Positions 19,902-27,451 of a stretch of 64,000 nucleotides of DNA are shown piece after piece (the stretch's first letter is position 1; every line of letters starts with the position of its first letter). The notes beneath the pieces are model-generated. The model was not told where the DNA came from. It did no database searches and saw only the letters and a list, made by a program, of their open reading frames with translations. Made by a program: the position numbers and the translations under genes. The stretch comes from Selenomonas sp. ND2010 (GTDB taxonomy: Bacteria; Bacillota; Negativicutes; Selenomonadales; Selenomonadaceae). Where the stretch lies: positions 186,001 through 250,000 of the forward strand of contig NZ_JNKI01000001.1 in the NCBI RefSeq assembly GCF_000702005.1, given 5' to 3'.

Positions 19902-21113
19902 ATGAGAGTAATTGATATATGGCCAAAATGGAATAGTGTAAAGTTACCACCAATTTATAAACGACACGGACGTGAATGCTACCTTGACCCCATTAGAAAA
20001 AAACTAATCTACATTACCCCCGAAGAAGAAGTAAGACAACGTGTGATTTCTTACCTCTCTGAAGTATTGCATGTCCCATTAAGGGTAATTACTTGTGAGA
20101 CACATTTATCGAAGTATGGATGTAAAACAAATAAAAGAGCCGACCTTATCATACATGCGTTTAATAGTGAAGATAAACTTTTTTATCCGATAGCAGTTAT
20201 AGAATGCAAAAGTCCAGACGTTTATATTTCTGACAAAGAAGTACATCAAGTTGTAGAATATGCTGATTATCTTGAAAGTGATTATGTAGTAATTGTAAAC
20301 GGTGTAGATATTATTTGTTGGCACTATGATAAAAATACAGATGAATATGTTCCAATTAGCGATTTACCTGATTATATAGAACTTTTACATGGTGTATATG
20401 ATGTATTGCCAGAAATAGGGCCACTTCCTCCGCGTACACCATATGATGAACTTCAAAACGTACTTGAAGATTACTATGATTTCAATACTATTGGTGAAAG
20501 TACTGATATAGAAAAAGCAATTCCTATGGTCAATTTATGTGTGTGTTATTTAGATACTACACACAAAATGACAGCAAAAAAATATAATAATTTTTCTTTG
20601 ATAGAAGATTACGGAATCAGACGGGTAACATACGGAAACGCATCAGGAGGAACCTTTAGCGGTGATTATCGGTCTTTTCTTATAGAATACAACGGAAGTA
20701 CTGAAATGGTTTCGGTTGCATTAAGTACTTACGTTACTTATGCTAAGCCAGATATTGTGAAGACTTGCTTAAATGTCGCAATTGATAATGAAAAGGTAAG
20801 CCATCATGCTTTACAATATGTTATTGACGAGAACATGGTAGTAGGAAAAGATGAATATAAATTCTATCATCATGGAAGAATTGCAATTGGAAGAATAGGT
20901 TCTGGCAAAGTCAATGAGCTAAAAGAGTTCGTCCGTTCAAATTGCCCTGAGCTGATTGATTCCAATCAATTTTATTTAGGTTCTTTACCTAAAAATCAAC
21001 TATGGTACCTAGATAGCCCTGTTGTGGCTAATTTCTTTGCCAACCTAATTGCTTATTCTTTAATTCGGGATGCTTATCGTGAATATGTAAAGAACAGAGC
21101 AAACAAATTCTGA
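19902..21113 (+). CDS. Protein with type I restriction HsdR N-terminal nuclease domain
   Basis: 403 residues. The first 165 form a PD-(D/E)XK nuclease domain of the HSDR_N_2 kind: acidic helix PEEEVRQRVISYL (42-54), RADLII with Asp81 and AVIECKSP with Glu101 and Lys103, then VHQVVEYADYL. There is no helicase part, so this is not a complete HsdR. The remaining 240 residues are an unknown domain. Such solitary proteins are common in defence islands and mobile elements. AAGGA site before the ATG. No modification or specificity subunit is nearby. Confidence 0.8.
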   Translation: MRVIDIWPKWNSVKLPPIYKRHGRECYLDPIRKKLIYITPEEEVRQRVISYLSEVLHVPLRVITCETHLSKYGCKTNKRADLIIHAFNSEDKLFYPIAVIECKSPDVYISDKEVHQVVEYADYLESDYVVIVNGVDIICWHYDKNTDEYVPISDLPDYIELLHGVYDVLPEIGPLPPRTPYDELQNVLEDYYDFNTIGESTDIEKAIPMVNLCVCYLDTTHKMTAKKYNNFSLIEDYGIRRVTYGNASGGTFSGDYRSFLIEYNGSTEMVSVALSTYVTYAKPDIVKTCLNVAIDNEKVSHHALQYVIDENMVVGKDEYKFYHHGRIAIGRIGSGKVNELKEFVRSNCPELIDSNQFYLGSLPKNQLWYLDSPVVANFFANLIAYSLIRDAYREYVKNRANKF

Positions 21114-21143
21114 TGTAACTGGTTCACACGGAGGACGATAAAA

Positions 21144-21515
21144 TTGGTTAATTTTAACAATTACAGCAGTGAAGCCCATGCCAATTTTGTCATGGACTAT
21201 GGTTACTGGCACAAAGCAGACCCTAAACGCGCTGCCTTTGTATATCTATTAGGTATATTGAAAGTAACAAGAGAACATATTAGATATATTTTCAATTTTG
21301 AAACCGAGGAAATAAATACTGAATGCCTTTCGTATGCTTGGATTACTCCTCTAGCACGACGAACTATCATGCTGGCATACAACCTTTACACAAATTGGAT
21401 ACCTGAAGAATATCCTGAAGACTGTTCACCATCAGCGATATTTGACCATGATAAGATTCGAGAATTTCTTATTGAAGGGGTCAGACTCAGATATAAAGAG
21501 AAGTTAGGCGGATGA
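21144..21515 (+). CDS. Hypothetical protein, DUF6075-like
   Basis: 123 residues, TTG start with GGAGGA seven bases upstream. The sequence HADPKRAAF-x-YLLGILKVTR followed by a short loop and WITPLARRTIMLAYNLYTNW resembles the small DUF6075 proteins found in Firmicute mobile elements (from memory, not checked). All-helical by appearance. It sits 30 bases after the PD-(D/E)XK gene and is likely co-transcribed with it. Confidence 0.55.
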   Translation: MVNFNNYSSEAHANFVMDYGYWHKADPKRAAFVYLLGILKVTREHIRYIFNFETEEINTECLSYAWITPLARRTIMLAYNLYTNWIPEEYPEDCSPSAIFDHDKIREFLIEGVRLRYKEKLGG

Positions 21516-21642
21516 AATAACGCAACAATTTTCTTTGTAGGTTTACAATGATACACTCGTCATATTGCGACAAAAAGTTCTTTTGTGGTAGAATTTTTCA
21601 GGGAATACTAGCAATAGCGAATTTTTGGGGGAGGAATTCTAT

Positions 21643-22056
21643 TTGGCTACTACGAAGAAAACGGCTGCAGTAAAGAAGACCGCAACTGCTGCAGCTAAGA
21701 AGGCGGTTAAGACTGTTGCTGCCAAGGTGGCAGATGCCGCGGTGACAACTGCTGTTACAAGGGCGAAGACAACCACTAAGAAAGCCACCAGCAAGAAGTA
21801 TGCATATATCTTCTTCAACTGCAATGACAATAAGGATGCGCATTCCATGAATGCCCGTTACAACAATGAGGTTTTCGCAGATACGACATCCGGCAGAAAA
21901 GCATTGTTGGCAAAGGTTGAGGCAGAAGTAGTTGCTAGTTGCGTAAATATTGCGGACAAAGATGCAGTGGAGCATGATATTCTCAAGGGTGATCCCACTG
22001 AAGCCAGCAGCAAGATTCAGTATGGCGATATTGAACGCATGATATTCATGGCATAA
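21643..22056 (+). CDS. Small protein with histone H1-like Lys/Ala tail
   Basis: 137 residues from a TTG start placed eight bases after GGGGGAGG; an upstream TTG at 21625 is less likely because it overlaps that site. The first 53 residues are almost only Ala, Lys, Thr and Val (TKKTAAVKKTATAAAKKAVK and onwards), a histone H1-like DNA-binding tail. The remaining 84 residues form a compact domain (YIFFNCNDNKDAHSMNARYN, then LLAKVEAE) of unknown function. GC content is higher than in its neighbours. Likely a nucleoid-associated or nucleic-acid-coating protein of the element. Confidence 0.65.
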   Translation: MATTKKTAAVKKTATAAAKKAVKTVAAKVADAAVTTAVTRAKTTTKKATSKKYAYIFFNCNDNKDAHSMNARYNNEVFADTTSGRKALLAKVEAEVVASCVNIADKDAVEHDILKGDPTEASSKIQYGDIERMIFMA

Positions 22057-22110
22057 ATCATAGTGACTCTTTGCAAAAGAGGGCCACTTTTATAATACGA
22101 ACCTTCCAAG

Positions 22111-22138
22111 AAGCTGTCTTTGACGGCTTATTTTTTTG
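22111..22138 (+). terminator. Terminator after the histone-tail gene
   Basis: AAGCTGTC (22111-22118) pairs with GACGGCTT (22122-22129), one wobble, followed by seven T. A weaker hairpin lies at 22063-22091. Confidence 0.65.
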
Positions 22139-22211
22139 CGTTGAGTAAAATATTGTATAGTTTTTCAACCCCTAATCAGATTTACAATACCCTCATAGGA
22201 GGCGATAAATA

Positions 22212-23021
22212 ATGCTATATGTTGCAAGGGACGGTGTCGGGGAAATTACGGCTATCTGTAATAACTCGACCACCGCCGAAAACTTACGGGCACTCATTGA
22301 CGATAGTATCGAGGAAGTGCCAACTGCCGGAGCGGCAGAGGATTATGTTTTTACCATTGACGGCAGGGCTGGCTCCCAGCACATTGCCACCAGTGGAGCG
22401 GAGGTAGTGGATTTCATAACTTCCACACCGGGCATCGAGTTCAAGAAGGATAGTCAGTTTTACGGCTTGCCGCAGGATGAAGCCATGGCGGCTATTCAGA
22501 TTTGGCTGGATGATGGCCACATGGCCAACGAACTAACCGAAGAGCTAAACGGTGCCTTAGTAAGTGAGTATAGGATAAACACCATATATTCCAAGGCTGC
22601 CCCTATGCTGGAAGGGCGAGATATTGACACTGCATTTAAGGAAATGTATGGCCGAGATTACCATGAGACAGCAGAAAAGGAGAAACCCACTATGAATCAG
22701 TACATGAATGAAGAACCGGAGATGGATGAAGCAAACATCGCCAGCATGATTGCTTCCATGGAAGGTTATATGGAAGATGTTAAGGAAGCGGCCCCGGCAG
22801 AGGCTTATGAACAAGTTGCTGCACCTGCAGAGGAACTTAAACAGCACATTGAAGATTGCCGAACCGCAGAAGAATGCTTTGGGCCTGAGCCTGCAATTCG
22901 GGAGGGGTATCAGCCCAAGCATGAGGAAGTATGCGACAGTTTAGATAATCTTTCCAAAACCTACCAATCTGAAAACACCTCTACGGAAGCCAAAGCCGTA
23001 GCCTTAGACCACAGTCTATGA
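22212..23021 (+). CDS. Hypothetical acidic protein
   Basis: 269 residues with an ATAGGAGG site. The first 110 residues look like a mixed alpha/beta domain; the rest is acidic and helical (MNEEPEMDEANIASMIASME and following), possibly disordered linkers. No family recognised. GC content is higher than in the surrounding AT-rich genes. The stop overlaps the next start by four bases (ATGA), so the two are translationally coupled. Confidence 0.6.
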   Translation: MLYVARDGVGEITAICNNSTTAENLRALIDDSIEEVPTAGAAEDYVFTIDGRAGSQHIATSGAEVVDFITSTPGIEFKKDSQFYGLPQDEAMAAIQIWLDDGHMANELTEELNGALVSEYRINTIYSKAAPMLEGRDIDTAFKEMYGRDYHETAEKEKPTMNQYMNEEPEMDEANIASMIASMEGYMEDVKEAAPAEAYEQVAAPAEELKQHIEDCRTAEECFGPEPAIREGYQPKHEEVCDSLDNLSKTYQSENTSTEAKAVALDHSL

Positions 23022-23413
23022 GTGATGTGGTACAGGTCAATGAGCGTTACTTTTATGTAGACAGCGTAGGTTTTCAGGAACTTAACGTCAAGCCCTTCAA
23101 GGATATGGAGCTTATGACCCCGGTTTCCAACGAGAAAATCGAAAAGACCATAACTGCAGACCGGGAAGCCATAGGTGCAGACAAGCATGATGCCTACCAG
23201 AAGAGCTTCAACGAAGCGTATTTTGCCGGTTCCCCGGTAAATTTCTCGAATTCCGGTACGGTAGAGGACGATTACAACAAGTTTATCTTCAATAATGCCC
23301 AGAAATACAGTCTTTCCAGCCTCCGCTCTGCGGATCAGAATGGATGGGAAAAAGCAGACGAGGCTTTTTTAGAAGAAGTTGCCCATAAGAGCTGCAAAAA
23401 AACGGATATGTAG
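23018..23413 (+). CDS. Hypothetical protein, probably truncated by a frameshift
   Basis: 131 residues; the ATG overlaps the stop of the previous gene. The sequence (VNERYFYVDSVGFQELNVKP, later SLSSLRSADQNGWEKADEAF) has no recognised family. It ends just after a run of seven A (23395-23402 area); with one more A the frame would continue for ten further codons (GYVDKTDIDRPP). This suggests a broken end, in line with the decayed sequence that follows. Confidence 0.5.
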   Translation: MSDVVQVNERYFYVDSVGFQELNVKPFKDMELMTPVSNEKIEKTITADREAIGADKHDAYQKSFNEAYFAGSPVNFSNSGTVEDDYNKFIFNNAQKYSLSSLRSADQNGWEKADEAFLEEVAHKSCKKTDM

Positions 23414-23465
23414 ATAAAACCGACATTGACCGGCCACCATAACCCTCTTCAAGTTAAGCCCCAGA

Positions 23466-23582
23466 ATGGCTGTGTTGGAAGGGGACAAGCAGGAATATAC
23501 CAAGAAACTCAAAGATAACGTACTGGCAGGGAATTTCTGCAAGACGCATCTGGCATCCCAAGAGACTGCTGTAGCAAGATAA
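23466..23582 (+). pseudogene. Gene remnant, 38 codons
   Basis: ATG-started frame (MAVLEGDKQEYTKKLKDNVL and a short tail) without a ribosome binding site. The frame is open for another 13 codons upstream to a stop. The sequence is protein-like and is probably the tail of a protein that once joined the preceding gene; the junction contains stops in all frames. Function unknown. Confidence 0.35.
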
Positions 23583-23594
23583 GAGGTGTACCCC

Positions 23595-24161
23595 ATGAGA
23601 AGCATAGTAACAGACATAGACGTAGAGCGCCCTTGTGATGGCGAGTACTATACCATCTACTTACGGCAGGGAAAGCTGGTAGGGAATATGCTAATGCCAC
23701 AGGAATCTTTAGAAACAGGAAAGAGCTATATGGAGGCCGCGCAGGCCTATCTCGATGCCCATGCAGAAGAAATTCCCAATCTGGCAGATTTGCCCAACTT
23801 GGAAGATGCTGGAGCCGTTACCCAATACCTTGTAGAAGTATCTCAGGACAGCGATTCAGGCATGGTATTCATTGGAAATGACAGTGAGAAACTTGTAAGT
23901 CTCATAACAGAACTGCATGAACGAGATAACCGCATCCATACCTTTGACGATGTAATGAAAAAACTAGAAGAGGCCTTCCAAAAAATTCCTTCCATTCGGG
24001 ACTATATAGAATGTAGTAGCCTAGATGAGTACATTCCCCGCGGAGAACCACTGCTCCACAGCTATACAGGCCTAGCAAGTGTCTTTGCCTGTACTGTGGC
24101 CGTGGCGAAAGGTAAAGCACAAGAGGCAGCTAAGAAGGCCAACACGACCATCAGCAGATAG
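23595..24161 (+). CDS. Hypothetical protein with C-terminal hydrophobic segment
   Basis: 188 residues from the ATG nine bases after AAGAGG; an upstream GTG is less likely. Mixed alpha/beta N-terminal part (YYTIYLRQGKLVGNMLMPQE), helical middle, and a mildly hydrophobic LASVFACTVAVAKGKAQEAA near the end. No recognised family. It ends just before a very strong perfect hairpin at 24163-24206, so it is likely the last gene of the GC-richer block. Confidence 0.55.
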   Translation: MRSIVTDIDVERPCDGEYYTIYLRQGKLVGNMLMPQESLETGKSYMEAAQAYLDAHAEEIPNLADLPNLEDAGAVTQYLVEVSQDSDSGMVFIGNDSEKLVSLITELHERDNRIHTFDDVMKKLEEAFQKIPSIRDYIECSSLDEYIPRGEPLLHSYTGLASVFACTVAVAKGKAQEAAKKANTTISR

Positions 24162-24162
24162 A

Positions 24163-24206
24163 AATAAGCTCCGACCTACATCGTTCGATGTAGGTCGGAG
24201 CTTATT
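24163..24206. terminator. 21-bp perfect hairpin
   Basis: AATAAGCTCCGACCTACATC plus G (24163-24183) is perfectly complementary to 24186-24206. The start lies one base after the preceding stop codon. It has no long T run, so it may be a bidirectional terminator or a recombination or replication structure as well. Confidence 0.6.
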
Positions 24207-24394
24207 GGGATTTAATATTCTATTGGTGTACAACGTGATATGGCGCTTATTGCCGTTTTTGTAGAACATTACAACTCAAGCTAAAGCTGATAACAATATT
24301 TTGAGGGATGTGCAATTTTTTATACATGCTTATTTATATAATGAAGGCATAGAATTAGATAAAGTACCATTGCAAAACTTTTGGAGGTTGCCTA

Positions 24395-25357
24395 ATGGAC
24401 AATAAAGCAGATATAAAATCGCCTGAAATTAGAATGAAAATCATTGGCATAGGTGGTGCAGGAATCAGTGCACTTGAGCGACTTATAGAGGATAATATCA
24501 CTAATCAGGAACTGATTGCCATTAATACTGATGCAAGGTCATTGCGATATGCACAGAAATGTGGGGCTAGAACTATCCAGATTGGTAAAAATGTAACAAA
24601 CGATTATGGCACTGGAGGGGACGCGAAAATGGGGGAGAAGGCAGCCCGTGATGACATTGAAATACTTAGGGATGCATTTCGAGAAACTGACATAGTATTC
24701 TTGACAGCAGGACTGGGGGGAGGCGCAGGTACTGGTGCAATGTCTGTCATTGCGGAAATAATTAAAGAAATGGGCATACTTTGTATAGGTATAGTTACCA
24801 TGCCGTTCACCTTTGAAGGAGGAAAACGCCACCGAACGGCCAAAGAAGGGCTGGCTAAAATCAAGGACAAGATGGATGCCCTAATTGTCATAGAAAATGA
24901 CCGCCTCCTAGCACCCAAGATTATGAAGATGAGTCTAAATGCAGCATTTCACGAAGCGGACAGTGTTTTGCGCCAAGGTATTAAGTTAATCGTTGATTTG
25001 ATATTAGATTTTGGGGACATAAATACTGATTTTGCCGATATCCGAACTATGCTTCGCAGTAGCAGCAAATCAGATGCAATTCTGGGTATTGGTGAAAGTG
25101 AAGACGGTTCTGTCATCGAGGCGTTGCAAGAAACAATTAACAGTCCATTCTTTAACCATAGTCTGAAAGGCGCTAAGTCCATTATCTTCAACGTTACAGC
25201 AGGTGAAAGTCTTGAGCTATATGCTGTTAATGAAGCCGCGGAGTATCTGCATGAACAAACACAGAATGAAGAAACAGAAATATTCTTTGGTACTGTTATC
25301 GACAATGAAATGGACACGAAGGTTAGGACAATGCTGATTGCTTCGGGTTTTGAGTAA
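24395..25357 (+). CDS. FtsZ-family GTPase paralogue without C-terminal tail
   Basis: 320 residues homologous to FtsZ along the whole core. GIGGAG (18-23), AINTDA (42-47), the tubulin signature as GGGAGTG (108-114; canonical GGGTGTG), RPFTFEG counterpart MPFTFEG (136-142), LIVIENDRLL (163-172) and the T7 loop NTDFAD (210-215), with both aspartates for GTP hydrolysis. It stops at MLIASGFE, exactly where the FtsZ core ends, so it lacks the linker and conserved C-terminal peptide that bind SepF, FtsA and other partners. It should bind GTP and polymerise but not join the normal Z-ring in the usual way. GGAGG site before the ATG. It lies in an AT-rich island, far from a division cluster, followed by a second FtsZ-like gene. 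Confidence 0.9.
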   Translation: MDNKADIKSPEIRMKIIGIGGAGISALERLIEDNITNQELIAINTDARSLRYAQKCGARTIQIGKNVTNDYGTGGDAKMGEKAARDDIEILRDAFRETDIVFLTAGLGGGAGTGAMSVIAEIIKEMGILCIGIVTMPFTFEGGKRHRTAKEGLAKIKDKMDALIVIENDRLLAPKIMKMSLNAAFHEADSVLRQGIKLIVDLILDFGDINTDFADIRTMLRSSSKSDAILGIGESEDGSVIEALQETINSPFFNHSLKGAKSIIFNVTAGESLELYAVNEAAEYLHEQTQNEETEIFFGTVIDNEMDTKVRTMLIASGFE

Positions 25358-25426
25358 AAATGCATTGTTTGACATCAGTTGGATTTTATAAAAATACGAT
25401 TATCTATGAAAACAGAGGTGGAGATC

Positions 25427-25571
25427 ATGGATAGACAAGTCATCTGCACGAAAAAACAATATTATTGAAGAATGTCGGACACGCTATATTAATAATCACG
25501 AGTACTATGAAAAGCTAGTGGACTTCAATATTGATAATAAATTGGCAGAATTAGATGCGAAATTAATTTAA
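25427..25571 (+). pseudogene. Small ORF of about 47 codons with a one-base frameshift
   Basis: ATG with GAGGTGGAG upstream. As written the frame stops after 13 codons, but removal of one base within the first codons opens a frame to the TAA at 25569 encoding NNIIEECRTRYINNHEYYEK and an ending LAELDAKLI. The helical, charged content looks like a real small protein. It lies between the two FtsZ-like genes on the same strand, so it could be a partner that has been lost or a sequencing error. Confidence 0.45.
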
Positions 25572-25825
25572 TTTCAGGAAAATAAAGGATGAGTACATAA
25601 TTCATAATAAATAGAGATAAAGATGCAAGCAAATTAATATATAGTCCTAGAATAACGTCAACATAGGAAGGAATCGGCAAAGCAATGGAGAAATAAGCTA
25701 ACATAAACGAGAAAAGATTAATTATCAATGGATAAATTCCCATGACCACAAGGGATGGGGGATTCAAGGTGCTTGGGTAAGATAGTTGTTCACCGTAGAA
25801 GGTAATGATGCTAGGAGGGATATAG
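25572..25825. other. 254 bases with no supported gene between the FtsZ-like genes
   Basis: AT-rich. The minus strand carries an open hydrophobic frame (25525-25743, landmark VMGIYPLIINLFSFMLAYFS) without a ribosome binding site; it might be a remnant of a membrane protein but could be an AT-rich coincidence. TAGGAGGGATATAG at the right end is the ribosome binding site of the next gene. Confidence 0.4.
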
Positions 25826-26671
25826 GTGAATGAAAAAGAAGCTATTACTTCAGTAGTTGCAATAGGTGCGAATACACATAGGTATTTAGAAAAGATAAAA
25901 GAGCTCATGACCCTTGAAGAAACGGATGTACTTGATTGGAATGAGATGTTTGAATATGGATTGAAAATAAGTCAATTCAATTTTATATCAACAAATGTAG
26001 ACTTAAATTCCAGTGTAATCAAAGAGATTATAAATGACATTCCTGTGTGCTTTCTTATAATAGATGCTGGTGATAGTAAGTCTCTAAATTATACAAGACA
26101 ATTGGGGGATTATATACGGACTCTAGATTGTGGGTTGAGCATTGCATTGGTACTCGGTATTTACAATAACACATTACCGTCTAAAGATATTATTAAGGAA
26201 TTGTATTCTCATGTTGATGTAATTATTGAGCTGGATACTTTAGCAACCGACGATAGCGGTAAGGTCATTGCTGCATATAATATTATTCGAGGCATTAATA
26301 GTACTCTAGTTAAACCTCTTTTATGTGGATTTGATTTAGCTGATTTGCATTTACACCTAAAGTCTTCAGGTCTACTTCAGGTTGCATGGGCCATAGAAAA
26401 TTCTGAATTAGATAGTTCATATAGTGAAACATTACAGATAGCTACACAATCAGCATTAGAAGTATTAAAAAAACGTGTTATCGTTGAAGAAGTAAGAAGT
26501 GTATTCCTATTTATTGAAGGTAGGGACACTGCTTTGGATATTATAGACATAGAAAAATCAATTATGATGGTGAATAATACTTTTCCTGAGTCAGTTATGG
26601 AATGGGTGGGGTCAACTAGCAAAACTATAGGTAATGAGGTTAGAGTTTTGCTTGGGGCCGCATACGCATAG
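25826..26671 (+). CDS. Divergent FtsZ-like protein lacking the GTP-binding loop
   Basis: 281 residues, GTG start after AGGAGGG. Order of features matches FtsZ: N-terminal AIGAN (12-16), FNFISTNVDL (51-60, matching FIAVNTD), then VCFLIIDAGDSKSLNYTRQL (74-93) where FtsZ has VFVTAGMGGGTGTG; the glycine loop is gone. Next come DVIIELD (131-137), GFDLADLHLHL (168-178, T7 loop with Asp170 and Asp173), and VRSVFLFIEGRDTALDIIDI plus EVRVLLGAAYA at the end, matching the FtsZ C-terminal domain. Inference: it cannot bind GTP normally but could place its T7 aspartates on a GTP-bound subunit of its neighbour, acting as a cap, nucleator or GTPase activator. Homology is by my own alignment and needs a profile search. 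Confidence 0.7.
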   Translation: MNEKEAITSVVAIGANTHRYLEKIKELMTLEETDVLDWNEMFEYGLKISQFNFISTNVDLNSSVIKEIINDIPVCFLIIDAGDSKSLNYTRQLGDYIRTLDCGLSIALVLGIYNNTLPSKDIIKELYSHVDVIIELDTLATDDSGKVIAAYNIIRGINSTLVKPLLCGFDLADLHLHLKSSGLLQVAWAIENSELDSSYSETLQIATQSALEVLKKRVIVEEVRSVFLFIEGRDTALDIIDIEKSIMMVNNTFPESVMEWVGSTSKTIGNEVRVLLGAAYA

Positions 26672-26725
26672 AAAAACATAATATAAGATATATGGCGACA
26701 TAATAAATTATAGGAGGGCTGGTAA

Positions 26726-27307
26726 ATGGAGTTGATGCATCGATACCAAAAATTAAAGGATAAGGTGATTATAAGAAGGCAAGAGTTTATAGAATTGATG
26801 GATTATGTAGAAACTAAAACATCATACTTAACATCTCCTGCTTCAACAAGATTTCACTTATGTATAGAACGTGGATTGTTAGAGCATAGCGTAAATGTGG
26901 CGGAAAATCTGTTAAAAATAAAAGCAGCAATAGCACCTGAAATCAGTGATGAAAGTTGCGTAGTTGTAGCATTGTTACATGACTTAGGTAAAGCAGGGAT
27001 GCCAAACCATCCACAATATATTAAAAATGAACCTACTGAAAAACAAAAAGCGTATGGGTATCGAGCCAATCCTCCCTATCGTTTTAATGACGAATTAACA
27101 TATCTTAGTGTACCGCTAAGAAGTCTATATCTCATTCTACGACGTTTTCCGCTTACGGAAGAGGAAGTACAAGCTATAGCATATCATGATGGCCAATATG
27201 TAGAGGATAATAGAAGTGTAGCAACCCATGAAGAGAAACTAACCTTGCTTCTACAATATGCGGATAGCTGGAGCTGTTTTGTCGATGAAAAAAACAGCTC
27301 CAATTAA
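26726..27307 (+). CDS. HD-domain phosphohydrolase
   Basis: 193 residues with an AGGAGGG site. Metal ligands of the HD superfamily are visible: His54 in LLEHS, His85-Asp86 in LLHDLGKAG, His154-Asp155 in AYHDGQ, and Asp180 in QYADSW. The family hydrolyses phosphate esters, including nucleotides and cyclic nucleotides; HD enzymes of this small size are frequent in phages, mobile elements and defence systems. It starts 55 bases after the second FtsZ-like gene on the same strand, so all three may form one unit. The substrate is unknown. Confidence 0.82.
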   Translation: MELMHRYQKLKDKVIIRRQEFIELMDYVETKTSYLTSPASTRFHLCIERGLLEHSVNVAENLLKIKAAIAPEISDESCVVVALLHDLGKAGMPNHPQYIKNEPTEKQKAYGYRANPPYRFNDELTYLSVPLRSLYLILRRFPLTEEEVQAIAYHDGQYVEDNRSVATHEEKLTLLLQYADSWSCFVDEKNSSN

Positions 27308-27451
27308 GGATATTATGATGATAAGATCCTTTTGATACAACAGAGTATTAGTCAGCTCTTATGATAAATTGCGAAATGAACTTCGATTATCGCTCTGTTT
27401 AAAAGGACAAACAAAAACGGCATATTTAAAGAGAGAAAGGAATGAAAATTC

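Noticed and set aside
25525-25908. Hydrophobic minus-strand frame between the FtsZ-like genes
   Set aside because: Looks membrane-like, but antisense AT-rich DNA often does; no ribosome binding site and it overlaps the next gene. Kept only as a possible remnant.
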